64,000 bases of DNA from Branchipolynoe longqiensis (lineage: Eukaryota > Annelida > Polychaeta > Phyllodocida > Polynoidae): assembly GCA_030323885.1 (NCBI GenBank), contig CM059186.1, forward strand, positions 22,029,849-22,093,848, given 5' to 3'. How positions within the stretch are numbered: position 1 is the first letter of the stretch; each line of letters begins with the position of its first letter. The notes beneath the pieces were generated by a model, which was not told the origin of the DNA, made no database searches, and was given only the letters and a program-made list of their open reading frames with translations. A program made the translations under genes and the position numbers. Positions 33,101-43,014 of the stretch are shown here, piece after piece.

Positions 33101-35813
33101 CGATAGTTTTAGTTTCTGGGATTTAAAAAAAAAACACAAAAACATTTTAGGTTGATTATTATAAAAATAATCTACCATAAATTAATTTTAAGTAACTTTT
33201 ATTATAGTTATGATTACTGGTTATTTCTGCCAACCAGTCGATGCGCATGTGCAGGTGTGTGGGATGTCTATTATGTAAACAGTAACACTCACTGTGTGTG
33301 TCTATTGAAACACTTACATGGTTATCGTTTAAAACTGATTAAATACTCCAATGACCTTTCAACCCTACAGCGTCAAAGACCTACTGATGAATGTTGGTGA
33401 CCAGTTTAACAAGGACGAGGTGAGTTTATTTGAATCAATATGTGTCGAGTGTGTATATATATTTTTTTTTTTCATAAAGTATTTATTCATCTGAATATGA
33501 CATTTGTCAGTGCCGGAGCACTGGCCTTCTGGCCATCTTACTATTGGAATTGACATTCTAAATAATCTAAGTTTAGTCAGCGGTGTATTAGTCACAGCAC
33601 CGATCCTGTAGAATTAAGGGAGTGGCTCCTGCTGTATAATGTACAGCACCAGTCACTGCGGTTCATGCAAAAATGGGGAGCAGTACCGAGTAGAAGATGT
33701 ATACTCGGGGCAACTCAAACAATCATTGTATATCATATATCATGACTTAGAAAATGCTGAACTATCAGTCATAGCACCGATCTTCATATAAGACCTGTTA
33801 TTAAAGACTGAGTAATTTATGCAAGTATTATCTACTACCAAAGATAAACGTCAATGAATTCTCATAGTAAAGTGCTTCTTAAAAAATCTGGTCATGTGGT
33901 TTTTACCGTGTATTCCTTACATGGATAGTCTGTACCTTAAAGCTGCATAGTCCAATGAAAACATCAAATTTTCAAAACCAAAACAATTATCTAGATTTGA
34001 TTTTACATACCTACCTTGGATACTGATGCACTTATTAAACATTTACGGGCACATAGAAGGGACTACTGAGTCAATTAATAGAACCTGTTACTAGTACTGC
34101 AGAAGCCTATGGTGATAGAGTTTTGGCAAGCTTGCCAAAATTAATTTAGCATGTTTCCATTTCAAATATCTCAAAAGTTTGCGATTTATAATAAAAGTTA
34201 GCTTCAAACTAAAGTAAGGGAGATTATAATGAACAACCTAATATGTTTATCTCAGAAAATGAGAGAAACTCAAAACCATCGGACTATGCAACTTTAATGA
34301 AAGACTGCACTTAGAATGGGCTATTTGGGTTTGAACCCAGTAAGTAATATAAAAAGTAAAGTAAAGTTTTTCTTAAACAACTCTGAGTACCCAATGCCTA
34401 TTATTAGCAGTTATATGATATACAACAGAGGAGAGAATGGCGGATAAGCCATATTCAGAAACCTTCAAACTAAGTTTAAGTGGTAGGTTTTGCACTATTT
34501 TCCAAATCCATTTTCCATAGCCTACATCATTGATGGCAGTCATTCGGGCGGAATTGCCCTAATACTGTTAATAGCTACAGCTTGATCACAGAGACCCTCA
34601 GACAATGGTCGGCTACTAAATAATTGCTAGATAACAGGTTCTTTCTAACAACATGTATATAAATTACGACTAATTTTATTTGATCATAATTTTAAATAAG
34701 TAAAACTGTTCTGGTTATGTTATAGGCCCATTAATGTAAAATCACAATCAGCTGAGTCTTATAATTAATAGACTAATGTATATTATGCAGCATACTCTGA
34801 GGAAAATGCATTAGAGGGTTTTCACCACTGACCTGCCCTTCCCTCTGGTGGCAATGGCAAACACTAATGTTCATGAAAAGGTTATATTATAAGTTAGTTG
34901 ATAGGTGGGACTGATAATCAGTTCTATTATAGATTCCTCCTCCGCAGGGGTAGTCGATCTTTGAAATGATGTTCTTGTGTAGTTCTTCTATGTGTCTTAC
35001 TTTTATTTTTCACATTTATCTTTCTTGCTTTTGTATCTCTCTTATGTATTTACTTCACCTGCGCTCTCTTTACCAATGTGAAGCACACACAAACGTGAGA
35101 GTTCCTAAGAACAGCTGGATTGTATTACTTCCTATAATTTTTGTTGCGTTTTGTGAGCAAAATGTTGCAGTCATTTTACACAAATTCAAAATTGCATCAA
35201 AGATTATTTTTTGCTTTTCATTTGACATACGTCTGACCACTTCAGATTTTCGTGTCAATTTCAATGTAGACATAATTATAAATGTGATCAGGTAAATTGA
35301 CGGAATAATCCCTGTGCATTGGTATCGCGTTAACGGCCACCAGGCGCGGTGGCCAGATTGGAAGGGCATGGGCCTCGTGTGCAGAAGGTCGGGATTCGTT
35401 TCCCAGCTGAGTCAAACCTATGACTTATCAAATTTATAATTGTTGTTTCCTAGTCTGGTGCGCAGCATTAATAGGATAGGGGAAGTACTGGTTAGCTCAG
35501 TGTCAGAATAATGTGACTGAGTGGGATATCAGGTCATGGTGCTGGCATCCTGATTTTCCAGTTGGGCAGCACTATGCAGTTGCCATAAGTGTGGACTGTC
35601 ACAAGTCAGTACCCATCCTAATATGACCTCAGATGTTGCCAGGATGTAAAACTCCAACAACCAACCATCCAACCAACCCTAATTGGCCTCAATATATTTA
35701 TTTCTCCCCAGCTTAAGCAAACGTGGAAAGAAACGCCAATTGAGAACAAGACGATCGACTACGTCAAGTTTGTGCACGTGATCAAACGTGGCAACCAAGA
35801 GGATGCGGGATAA
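21763..35813 (+). CDS. MRLC: myosin regulatory light chain, six coding exons, 218 aa
   Basis: Joined coding sequence 21770-21778, 24529-24570, 29645-29918, 30854-31034, 33371-33419, 35712-35813: 657 bases, 218 residues plus stop, all phases closing. The product is a calmodulin-superfamily light chain that binds the IQ region of the myosin heavy-chain lever arm. Residues 18-45 are a Lys/Glu repeat and 46-60 are Ala/Pro/Glu-rich. [18 protein letters not shown] (68-85) leads into EF-hand loop D89[11 protein letters not shown]100, with Asp/Asn ligands intact. The central [12 protein letters not shown] and the C-lobe [11 protein letters not shown] are typical of the family. The C-lobe loops look non-binding, as usual for light chains. 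Where vertebrate chains have the kinase target Thr-Ser before NVF, this one has KKKPIG, so that phosphosite is absent. The long N-terminal extension resembles arthropod muscle Mlc2 (222 aa). A striated-muscle isoform is likely but inferred. Confidence 0.95.
22404..22975. mobile_element. possible composite foldback element in intron 1 of coding region
   Basis: GAGGATTTGCATCAAA with GGTTGGATA on the left is inverted as TATCCAACCACGATGC with GCAAATCCTC on the right. Inside, a block with ATATCGCTTGGATTTTGGGT occurs twice in direct orientation (near 22520 and 22728), and a partial inverted copy lies between (around 22610-22690). Class unknown. Confidence 0.5.
23115..23330 (+). mobile_element. SINE family D fragment
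   Basis: Contains TTTATTCTGTCCATAGCATG, CTTGTTTTCAATGCTGGCCA and a downstream stretch shared in inverse with 60380-60480. Confidence 0.65.
23486..23841 (+). mobile_element. TTAA-type MITE
   Basis: Near-complete copy: TTAAAGCTGCATAGTCCGAT at the left, CATCGGACTATGCGACTTTAA-like right end, TTAA borders. Confidence 0.85.
24529..24570 (+). CDS. MRLC: myosin light chain exon 2 (14 codons)
   Basis: Acceptor CGTCATTCAG, then [14 protein letters not shown], then donor GTACAG. Forty-two bases, phase 0 on both sides, so skipping it would keep the frame and shorten the N-terminal extension. The encoded stretch is charged and Pro-rich like the rest of the extension. Confidence 0.85.
24700..25600. repeat. 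TG-rich minisatellite, about 0.9 kb
   Basis: Units built from GTGTGTAAATGTG, TGTGTACATGTGGGTATTTG and related words. It lies in the light chain intron just after exon 2. Cys/Val-rich + frames and Thr/His-rich - frames are artefacts. Confidence 0.9.
25915..26010. repeat. (TA)n microsatellites
   Basis: Two TA-rich runs including about 38 bases of pure TA near 25972-26005. Confidence 0.85.
26092..26561. mobile_element. MITE GTCAGCCTCACG, dimeric copy
   Basis: Starts GTCAGACTCACGAAAATAGG and ends GTCCCATTTTCATGAGGCTGAC-like. The interior (ATTATAGTTTAGCATTGA, GAAAATACAACAACC) is present twice, at about 26165-26310 and 26360-26515, as if two copies had joined. Confidence 0.75.
26742..26787. repeat. 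(TA)n microsatellite
   Basis: TA run directly left of the MITE at 26790. Confidence 0.9.
26790..27060. mobile_element. MITE GTCAGCCTCACG, single copy
   Basis: Terminal inverted repeat of about 25 bases: GTCAGCCTCACGAAAATGGG at the left and CCCATTTTCGTGAGGCTGAC at the right, 271 bases in all, with TA-rich microsatellites on both sides. Interior as in 26092-26561. Confidence 0.9.
27064..28386. other. light chain intron, AT-rich, no gene seen
   Basis: After a TA run (about 27064-27096) the sequence is mostly single-copy within this window. CGTACTCCGACAAATGCTCT near 27686 recurs inverted near 61760, and TAGACTTTA with GCCATCTTG near 27950-27990 recurs near 50880-50920, so parts belong to dispersed repeats. 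Confidence 0.5.
28387..28640. mobile_element. Tigger/pogo-like element, nested copy
   Basis: Left end CAGTATAACCCCATTAAACC and internal words shared inverted with 1115-1274. A second start CAGTATAACCGCATTAAACC is at 28569 and then stops short at about 28640, as at 782-880. Confidence 0.75.
29045..29535. repeat. polypurine GA-rich minisatellite
   Basis: About 490 bases almost purely A and G on the + strand (GGGAGAGAGAAAGGG, GGAGCGAAAGGGAGT units). A longer unit of about 118 bases recurs near 29165, 29275 and 29390. It ends about 110 bases before coding exon 3, which is itself purine-rich. Confidence 0.9.
29645..29918 (+). CDS. MRLC: myosin light chain exon 3, Lys/Glu repeat and EF-hand 1
   Basis: Acceptor TTTTCGCTAACAG, donor G|GTGAGA. 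Encodes residues 18-108 and the first base of codon 109. It begins with four KKE and four KKEE units. The last four are an exact 12-base repeat AAGAAAGAAGAG at 29681-29728. Then follow the Ala/Pro segment, the N-terminal helix and EF-hand 1 with its complete 12-residue loop. Confidence 0.95.
30395..30545 (+). mobile_element. SINE family 1 fragment
   Basis: Contains AGAAGGTCAGGAGTTGGATG, CGAGTCAAACTGATGACTTA and ACTGGTTAGCTCAGTATCAG, so head and body without a tail. Confidence 0.65.
30854..31034 (+). CDS. MRLC: myosin light chain exon 4
   Basis: Acceptor ATTGCTTTCAG, donor TA|GTAAGT. Encodes residues 109-168 and two bases of Tyr169, including the linker [18 protein letters not shown] and the second-lobe helix [16 protein letters not shown]. 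The TAG seen in an unspliced reading is not a stop: it spans the donor. Confidence 0.95.
31340..31605 (+). mobile_element. tRNA-derived SINE, family 1, tail 1
   Basis: Head-truncated copy with GGCGAGTCATACCAATGACT, TTATTAGGATAGGGCAAGGA and tail 1 ATATGACATTAAATGTTGCC. Confidence 0.8.
32295..32350 (+). mobile_element. isolated SINE family 1 tail
   Basis: CCGTCCTGATATGATCTTAA, then GTTGTCAGGACTTAAAACTC. A second case of a tail without a body (compare 6032-6085). Confidence 0.7.
32410..33080. repeat. about 37-bp minisatellite split by a MITE
   Basis: Unit CATATATCATACCTTTCCGA plus ACTATGAACTCATTAAA. Two to three copies lie left of 32494 and about six right of 32848. The TTAA-type MITE sits exactly in the CATTAAA part of one unit. 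Confidence 0.9.
32494..32848 (-). mobile_element. TTAA-type MITE inserted in a minisatellite
   Basis: Borders TTAAAGTTGCATAATCCGAT and GGACTATGCAGCTTTAA. The flanks rejoin to a normal minisatellite unit if the element and one TTAA are removed, so TTAA was duplicated on insertion. Confidence 0.9.
33371..33419 (+). CDS. MRLC: myosin light chain exon 5
   Basis: Acceptor TTTCAACCCTACAG, donor GAG|GTGAGT. Completes Tyr169 and encodes [16 protein letters not shown] (170-185), the helix pair typical of the light chain C-lobe. Forty-nine bases. Confidence 0.95.
33937..34297 (+). mobile_element. TTAA-type MITE
   Basis: TTAAAGCTGCATAGTCCAAT at the left and CATCGGACTATGCAACTTTAA-like right end. In intron 5 of the light chain gene. 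Confidence 0.85.
34298..35344. other. light chain intron 5, AT-rich, no gene seen
   Basis: No repeat family recognised here occurs elsewhere in the window. A 109-codon hydrophobic open frame at 34966-35295 has no recognisable domain or splice context and is probably chance. Confidence 0.5.
35345..35665 (+). mobile_element. tRNA-derived SINE, family 1, head A, tail 1
   Basis: Head GCGCGGTGGCCAGATTGGAA, body with AGTGTCAGAATAATGTGACT and tail 1 ATATGACCTCAGATGTTGCC. It lies only 46 bases upstream of the last coding exon, next to its acceptor. Confidence 0.85.
35712..35813 (+). CDS. MRLC: myosin light chain exon 6 with stop codon
   Basis: Acceptor ATTTATTTCTCCCCAG. Encodes residues 186-218, including [20 protein letters not shown], and ends GNQEDAG-stop (TAA at 35811-35813). 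Length and position match the C-terminus of the family. Confidence 0.95.
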   Translation, partial: LKQTWKETPIENKTIDYVKFVHVIKRGNQEDAG

Positions 35814-36333
35814 ATAGGTCAGCGTCCCCACAGACAACAGCGGCGGCATGACGTCACATTCCACCCCGGAAATTAGAAAGTAGGTCAGTGCGTGCGCAGG
35901 GCACTGAGACAGAGGAACCAGCGGTGGTGGCTGCAAGGTACCACCAGCCCACACGCCCAGCACCATCTAGCGCTGGTCACGCAGTTTGGTTCCAACAGAG
36001 TTGAAAGTTCACGCACCGGCTCTAATTGCTCCCAATATGTCACTTCCGAGTTACCGAAGTTGGTGTTCACCCAGCAGTGTCGGATTTAGATGAAGCTTGG
36101 AGACCCTGGGTTGTCATACTTGTGAGGGCCCTCCTAAAGGCATATATATATATATGACTGTCAAAAATAGGCCTACACCTGGCAAGAACCTCCATAGATT
36201 TTGAGCTCCTAGGATTCAGCCTATCAAGCCCATAGGTAAATCCGGCAGTGCAACCCAGCCACTAGTTAGACCCCTGGCCATGCTAAGGCTTGGGGGATGG
36301 GGGCGGTGAAGCACACTGCAGCATTGCACACTA

Positions 36334-36581
36334 TAGCTGTGTTTACACGGGCAAATGTAAAACGATCTAGACAAAGCAATTTATATGAAGCGATGTTGTG
36401 GCGTGTTTACACTAGTTCGCTTCATATAAACCACCTCGCAAGGTGGTTTACATATACCAATTTATATGAATCGATTCAACCCTAAAACGCCACAGCGTCG
36501 CGTTTACACGGCAAATGTAAATCGATCTAGACAACTGGTTTTATATGAAGCGTTTTAACTCGCCCGTGTAAACAAGGCTTA
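36334..36581. mobile_element. TIR element GTGTTTACACGGGC with central palindrome
   Basis: Ends TAGCTGTGTTTACACGGGCA and CGCCCGTGTAAACAAGGCTTA-like. The centre holds AAACCACCT-CGCA-AGGTGGTTT (about 36428-36450), and flanking blocks (GTGTTTACACTAG, TTATATGAAGCG) form nested inverted repeats. Related to 55930-56547. Confidence 0.75.
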
Positions 36582-36617
36582 TGTACACATACATATAGGA
36601 AGGAAATGGTATTTCAT

Positions 36618-36954
36618 TTAAAGTTGCGTAGTCCGATGGTTTTGAGTTTCTGCTATTTTCAGAGATAAATACATTATGCTAATCGTTATAATCTACTTTA
36701 CTTTAGCTCGAAGAAACTTTGATCTTAAATGGCTAAGTTTGGAGATATTTGACATCAAAACATGCCAAAATAATATTGGCAAGCTTTCCAAAACTCTATC
36801 ACCATAGGCTTCTGTAGTAACAGGTTCTATTAATTGACTCAGTCGTCCCTTCTATGTGCTGGTCAGTATCTAAGTTGAATATGGAGAATCAAATCTAGAT
36901 AAGTGTTTTGGTTTTGAAAATTTGATGTTTTCATCGGACTATAAGAAACTTTAA
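36618..36954 (-). mobile_element. TTAA-type MITE
   Basis: TTAAAGTTGCGTAGTCCGAT left, CATCGGACTATAAGAAACTTTAA-like right with a short insertion. Confidence 0.8.
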
Positions 36955-37099
36955 TGTCAAGTAGCTGTGAGCACAAGTTCACTGCAACCCAATACAAATA
37001 AATAAATAAATGTAGGGCAAGGACCATGCTATGTTTGACCATCAGGAACAGTCTGTTTATGGGTGCATATAGTGACTTTAAAGGATGAGGCCTGCAGTG

Positions 37100-37580
37100 C
37101 CGGTGTGGCAGTTTCAGCTTGTTCAAGTGCTCAGCCGTGTCCCGTTGCTTCTGCGCATGTGCGGATTTCGCATCAACTCGGGTCACCCGAGCCACTTATT
37201 GGCGCATGCGCACATCCTACAAACACTCGGGTCGAATAATCGAATATGCTTCTCCGCGCTCGGGTGGACACTTGTTTCTCTTTTTTTTGGAATAACTAAA
37301 ACATACAGCAAAATAGGATTTAAAGTATTTTATGGCAGATGGCCTTGTATTACCTATATTTTCCATTTAATTAATCTAAGTTATTCTGTTTTTGTGCACA
37401 CGGCACGTGTATTTGTCTACGTTCCACTGGTCGTCGTTCTATTTGAAATTCTGACCACTGGGATGACCCGAGTCGCCCGGGTAGTGTTAATCGATTACGG
37501 ACATGCTTATTAGATTCTGACGCATGCGCAGAAGCGAGGTACACGTCTGAGCACGGAACACGCTGAAACCGCCACACCGG
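37100..37580. mobile_element. TIR element CCGGTGTGGC carrying NRF1-like motifs
   Basis: Left end CCGGTGTGGCAGTTTCAGC and right end GCTGAAACCGCCACACCGG are inverted. The similarity extends about 60 bases to GCTTCTGCGCATG / CATGCGCAGAAGC. CGCATGCGC-type motifs occur at 37153, 37203 and 37521. An inner pair of GGGTCACCCGAG / CCCGAGTCGCCCGGG words adds symmetry. No transposase frame. Confidence 0.8.
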
Positions 37581-37589
37581 ATAATTAAG

Positions 37590-38040
37590 ATTGGACACAC
37601 CACACTTCCGGTTGTGTAAACATGTCAACACGCCGGGTCGCAGCTGCAGTCCTTCCGAAATAACCAGCGAAAAGTAACTAGGAATACACGTATTGTCAGC
37701 ATCGGTTAAACACCAAAAAAACAGCGGGAATGTGACGTCACCACGACGCTCGACTCGACACACAAACAGAAACATCAAGTTGGAAAAGAACTACCTGACG
37801 ATCAGTCTATCAAAACAACCCAACCTTGGAGATCCAGCAGACTTGTGAAACAACGATGAAGATGGCAAAACGAAACAACTGCACTGAATGAGAGACACAT
37901 AATACTGAGACTGATATGACTTGCAAACCGCCCGCTCCGACAGCTGGTTACCCGACGTGGTGGGTACGCGGTAACCATGGTTACGGGCAGGGTTTGAATA
38001 GTACCAGTCCCTGGTTCAATCAACGTTTTCAGCAGACCGC
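37590..38040. promoter_or_regulatory. promoter-like block with CRE and RFX-like palindrome
   Basis: Contains a perfect CRE palindrome TGACGTCA at 37733-37740 and a perfect 14-base palindrome GTAACCATGGTTAC at 37971-37984 that fits a loose RFX X-box (GTHRCC-AT-GGYDAC). CpG content is higher than in neighbours. No coding exon is recognised on either side, so it could start an unannotated non-coding transcript or be a decayed element. Confidence 0.3.
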
Positions 38041-39425
38041 GCTATAAACTTTCTTTTTTTTTTATTAAAAAAAAAAGAAGCTTTAAAAAACACCATTGGA
38101 AGCCCTGCGCTGAGCTGTGCCGACACCTTAAAAAAATATATGTATAATAAGAAGATTAAGAATAATAAGGCTTCCCCCATCCCACCCCCATTTCAAGTGT
38201 CATTTGTTGTATGAGATCGCCACCAGGTGGCAGCAGCCTTGTGTGAGTTACCGGTGTGTGTGTATAGTCTGCACACACAACTAAGGGTGATCAGGCATAA
38301 CCTTCTATACTGTAGGCCTATTCGTTCTGTGATAATATGCGTGTTACAGTGAATGACAGATATCTGGTTGCCCTAAAAAATAAACAATAACACAAACGAT
38401 TAAAAAAAAATTTAAAAGCCTAACAAAAATTCCAACTTGCCCCGTTAATTTTGTCATTACCATTTTCCATTAATTGCTACTTGATTAATATTAATAATTA
38501 TTATACTTGTTTTGCATGTCATGCTACACTTTCTTTTTAATTAGTTTGCTTTCTGTTTAAAATCTCACTATGCCAGTTCTTTCACATAGGCATGCGGGTA
38601 GCTAGTTCCTTAGCCTGAGTAGTTTCGTATTATCCTGATTAGTTTCGTACGTAGTGCTAAACTAGTCCGCCGCTCACCACTTCTAGCCAAGGTTTCTAAG
38701 CATTCCACAGAACTCTACACCATCTTCTTTGGGGGTCATGGGGGATGGCGGGCTAAGCGCTTATTGCACGATATTGTATTCGAGCCCGAAGTGCCTTTGA
38801 GCCCAGCACCGATCAAGCGTTGAAGGTCTGTGCTGGTCTCAAAGAGACACCATGGACTTCAAGAAGGATATCTTATGACGATGAGCTCGTTGACTGGCCC
38901 ACACTGATCAACACTGCGGTTATCTTGATCTTGCAGTATCCAGATTATCCACAAGAATCCGTGGTTGCTTTTCTTATTCTTGTGCATCTTTTATTTTATT
39001 TTTTTGCAGCAAGCCTCTTTTTACTTCCTCGCAGAAGCTTAAGGTTGCATAATCCGTTAGTTTTTAATTAGTAAGTTAAGTTTTTAGATAAGTATGGTTA
39101 CAATAAGCTACTTACTCTTTCATTAAAGTGAGTTAGTGACTTGGAGGTCTTACGCCATGTATTCTTTAGAGAATAATTTGTGGATATTAATTTACTAACT
39201 TTGGAGATATTTCACAAGCAGTGAAAGACATGGGGCAAACGCAGGCCTGGGGATTTGTATGTGGCGTGTACATCAGTATGAAGGCCAAGTGCAAAGGGGC
39301 GGGGATCATGCTGTCAGCTGGGTCGCGATGAGCGGTGACAAAGTGACCTGCTTTCGAGGATCAACTTGACTGCCCGCATCTCCTAAACCCGGGCGATGAC
39401 CGGGCCGGTATGGGGTTTTGTGCGG
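38041..39425. other. intergenic, no gene seen
   Basis: Mostly AT-rich sequence that is single-copy within the window. An 83-codon open frame at 38820-39071 has no recognisable features. Confidence 0.5.
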
Positions 39426-39434
39426 TTGTACATT

Positions 39435-39522
39435 TCATATATATAACATATATATATATATTATATATATAACATATATATATATTATATATAATTTATA
39501 TATATTATATATATATAAGGCC
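39435..39522. repeat. (TA)n palindromic microsatellite
   Basis: TATATATAACATATATATAT repeated with self-complementary structure. Confidence 0.9.
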
Positions 39523-39963
39523 ATTTCTCAGTCAAGTGGGAGCAGACTTTCTGAGCGCGCATCTATAGATCGAACGGCCACCATTGAAGGGGAAAGAAAA
39601 GAGCACAATGTGTTCTTTTTGTGTAGGTTCTACTTAACTGTTGGAATTAGTGTGATCGGCAAAAGGTTTATTGCACAGCAGCTGAGTGGATTTTTTGTTG
39701 TAAAATAATCTTTTAGATAGCTGTAGTATAGCTGTTCATAATTAACCTGACCCCATTGTACAATGCATGGTGCTTTGAGTGATGTCTACCAGCAAACAAG
39801 TCGTTTAATTTCTTATATTACATCATTTAATGTCCTAATACTGTTTGTAGTAGTTGATTGTCATTAGTTACATGTAGTTTTAGGATAGAGGTTAGAAGTC
39901 GCCATTGGGATTGAAGTGTGACTCCCCTCCCACACACACACACACACACACATACCCCACATC

Positions 39964-40222
39964 TGAGCCTGTCTCAAAAGGTGATAACTCTTCTTTCTTT
40001 TTGTACATTGTAACGATTGACACAAAACAGCACATAAACGGTGACACTGAAAACACAAGGTCATTTGCTTCAAACCAATATGTATTGTATTGGGATTATG
40101 AAACACCATGTAAAAAAACAAATCAGTTTATCCTGAGCAAGTGCATAAGCAGATAGTCTGTTGATCGTTACAATGGACAAAGTTTTGTCCCATATTGCTT
40201 AGCACCTTTTGAGACAGTCTCA
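39964..40222 (-). mobile_element. MITE with TGAGACTGTCTC ends, copy 2
   Basis: Ends TGAGCCTGTCTCAAAAGGTG and CACCTTTTGAGACAGTCTCA. The interior matches 2848-3104 in reverse, including AACAAATCAGTTTATCCTGA. Confidence 0.85.
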
Positions 40223-40429
40223 TATGCTTCGCACAGGTAGATACTACATCTCTCAGAACTGCCTTATTAATGGGCCATCTAAAGTTGTCAAACTTTCCAC
40301 TGTCGAACAAAGCATATGCCAGGAGAGAGAGAGAGGGGGGGGGGGGGGTTCTCGTTAGAGTACGTATTTTCGCGAATAGGCCTAATAAAATGTTTATATT
40401 TTCCGGCCATTTTTTTTCTTTGTATATTA

Positions 40430-40660
40430 GTTGAATAATTAGGGGGATTTTCAAACTGCAGACAATTGGTCTTCATCATTCCACTGCTCCTTGCCATATC
40501 CTAATAATGCCAAACGTCAGGCTAGGTACTGACAAGTATCAATTTCAAAGTTATTAGTTTGACTCAACCAGGATTTGAACCCGGGGGGGGGGGGTGAATC
40601 CCTTAACCTACCAAAATTGGAGGCAAGTGCTCAACTCATTTGGTCACCCACCCCCCTTCT
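40430..40660 (-). mobile_element. tRNA-derived SINE, family 1, head B, tail 2
   Basis: Tail 2 (GAAGACCAATTGTCTGCAGT on -), body core TTGATACTTGTCAGTACCTA, and a head interrupted by a 12-base G tract (40583-40594 on +). Confidence 0.8.
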
Positions 40661-40840
40661 GGGTTTGTAGTAAAAGGCAAAATACTAGGGGGGGGGGGTA
40701 GGGTCTGGAAAAGTAGTATTCTTTGAAAATGTTGACAACTTTGGACAGCCCCTAACTTATCCAGTCTGTCATGCCCACACTCAGTGTCACGCTTCAGTGA
40801 CGCTGCAAACCTGGGGGGTCACGTCCTCAGTGGGGGGCGT

Positions 40841-41189
40841 CTATAGAGGGGGTATAATGACATCACAAGACAACTTTCGGTGGCCATATTCGATTAGATA
40901 CAGTAGGCTTGCAACTGCCTACACTGTGCTTATTTACTAATTTGTTGGTTTATTTGTCACAGTTTTGAGCAGTTTGGCCTCAGAAGTTGTTGCTAAAGTG
41001 CTGTAAGTAAACACATTGGATGTAAACTGCCCAGGAACCTCCGCATAACACAATGAAAACTCTGTTTTAACTTCGGCGTCTTGGCATGTCATTCACAACA
41101 TGGCTAGGGAGGGTGCTTGTAATCCAAGATGGCAGCCCACTGACCACTGATCGCTAAGTAATGATGTCACATGCACTCCCTCTATATAG
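40841..41189. mobile_element. TIR element CTATAGAGGG
   Basis: CTATAGAGGGGGTATAATGA with CATCAC at the left mirrors GATGTCACATGCACTCCCTC with TATATAG at the right. It encloses an AAGATGGCAGCC word near 41106. Non-coding. Confidence 0.6.
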
Positions 41190-41266
41190 CTGTGTTCACA
41201 CGTACATAGTCAAACCGGTTTAGTTAAAGCGGTTTAACGTGTTTGTGTGAACGGGGCTCATAAATA
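41185..41266. mobile_element. miniature TIR element GCTGTGTTCACACG
   Basis: TATAGCTGTGTTCACACGTA and GTTTGTGTGAACGGGGCTCATA are inverted, with inner AAACCGGTTT and AAAGCGGTTT. Only about 80 bases. It abuts the previous element. Confidence 0.6.
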
Positions 41267-42035
41267 ACGCCACACCAAACGACCGAAGCGTTTCAAGATG
41301 GCGCACAAAGTGTTAAATCTCACCCGGTCACCCTTTCAATAGGTCTTCACCTATAGTTGAACCTACCCACAAAGCTACAGAATGGTGGTATCGGAACTGG
41401 TCATCTCTTAATAATACCAACAGATCGGCATGTCTAAAATCGAAATAGTGTGAGAACCTTTTTTTAAATTTAAATTAAAACAATTTCTAAAACTGACAGA
41501 TTGGCATGTCTGTAATGGAAATAGTGAGAAACTCAAAATTATCTTAAATTATTTTAAAAGCTATTTAAAAAAAAATCTAAACCTCTCTGAAATCGAAATA
41601 GTGTGACAAACTTTTTTTTTTCTAAAACAGAGATTGACATGTCTAAAATCGAAGTAGACTGAGAAACTTGAAACAATATTTTAAAAGAACAAATTAAAGG
41701 TAGAAATGGCCATTTACTTAGCTGCCCTATGAACAGTGACCCAATAACATGGATAGACAACACACAGCTTGGCTCGCCATGTTCTTTTTCCGCTCGCGAT
41801 GACACTGTTTCCGGTGGGATCCAGGGGGAAGCATGTCCGGTAGGTCACTTCCGGTTTGGATATGCCTTTGAATCTGTTTTTATTGATCATCATTAAAGCA
41901 AAATCAAAATAATAATAAATAAAGAAGAAATAAAGTGGTCTGCTCGCACAGAACCTGCTGCTAGTTGCGTAATCATTTTTGTCATTTAGGTGAGCAATTT
42001 CTTTTTTTTTAAAGGTATTGTTTGTTTGTGTTTTA
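41267..42035. other. AT-rich intergenic stretch
   Basis: Contains three loosely repeated blocks with GGCATGTCTAAAATCGAAAT-type sequence (near 41427, 41503, 41636). No gene seen. Confidence 0.5.
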
Positions 42036-42039
42036 TATC

Positions 42040-42355
42040 CCATCAACACCTAAGGTCATGCCAAGATTGGTATTGACTTGTGACAGTGACACCCGAGGTG
42101 CCTTCATAGTGCTGCCTCATTGGAAGATCGAGCCAATAGCACCATGACACAATATCCCACTCAATCATATATTAATCTGATACTGAGCAAACCCATACTT
42201 GCTCTATCCTATCAATGCTAAATACCAAAATAGGTAATGACAAGTATCAATTTTGTTCAGTCATTCATCTAACTTGACCGGGATTAGAACCCACGCCCTC
42301 CAGCTTGAGAAGCCAGCAAGCAGTTTTACCTATTCAGCCATCCCTCCTGTTATGT
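42040..42355 (-). mobile_element. tRNA-derived SINE, family 1, tail 1
   Basis: Minus-strand copy with a diverged body (TTATCAGTATC replaced by ATCAGATTAATATATGA) and head words near 42290-42350. Confidence 0.75.
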
Positions 42356-42419
42356 TTTTTTTTCATGAATAGAAAGTATTATTTACTACTTGCCTGCTTC
42401 TGTTTGTTTGTTTGTTGTT

Positions 42420-42800
42420 ATTTTACGTCCTAGCAACATCTAAGGTCATATCAGGATGGGTACCAACTTGTGTTTGTTGTTTTATGCCCTAGCAACATCT
42501 AAGTTCATATCAGGACGGGTACCGACTTGTGACAGTGCACACATATGGCGACTTTATATTGCTGCCCCACTGGAAGACCAGGCCGCCAGCACCATGACCT
42601 GATATCCCACTCAGTCACATTATTCTGACACTGAGCAAACCAGTCCTTGCCATATCTTAACAATGCCAAGCAGTGGCTAAGAAGTGACAAGTATCAATTT
42701 TTAAATCGGTGGTTTGACTAATCCAGGGTTCGAACCGGAACCAATGGGTTCTTATCCCACGATCTACCAAAGGACGCTCAACTCATTTGGCCATCCTGTA
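42420..42800 (-). mobile_element. tRNA-derived SINE, family 1, head B, duplicated tail 1
   Basis: Near-complete minus-strand copy. Tail 1 (ACGTCCTAGCAACATCTAAG on +) occurs twice at 42425 and 42484. Head B GGATGGCCAAATGAGTTGAG on the minus strand. Confidence 0.85.
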
Positions 42801-43014
42801 TGTTCTAAACTTAATGAGGTCTTTCAATTGCCTCGATCGTTCTGTGAACATCCGCTGTCCTACATAGGCACTCTCTTTTAAACTGATACTTGCTGTACAC
42901 ACCAGAGGGTGCCATCTGCAATGCCAGCTCTCTTTGTGGCCCCCGCACCGACACAGAAGTGTTCATGTTAAGTGGTGGTTTTTTTTTTAAATGTTAAAAA
43001 AATATATATTTGCA

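Larger units (their letters stand above)
35814..37015 (+). terminator. probable 3'UTR; overlapping AATAAA signals at 36997
   Basis: No AATAAA is seen close after the stop. The first strong signals are overlapping AATAAA copies at 36997-37010 (AAATAAATAAATAAA). If used, the 3'UTR would be about 1.2 kb and include a TIR element and a TTAA MITE. A nearer non-canonical signal is possible. Confidence 0.35.

Noticed and set aside
34966..35295. 109-codon hydrophobic frame in light chain intron 5
   Set aside because: AT-rich chance frame with no homology, splice context or codon signal.
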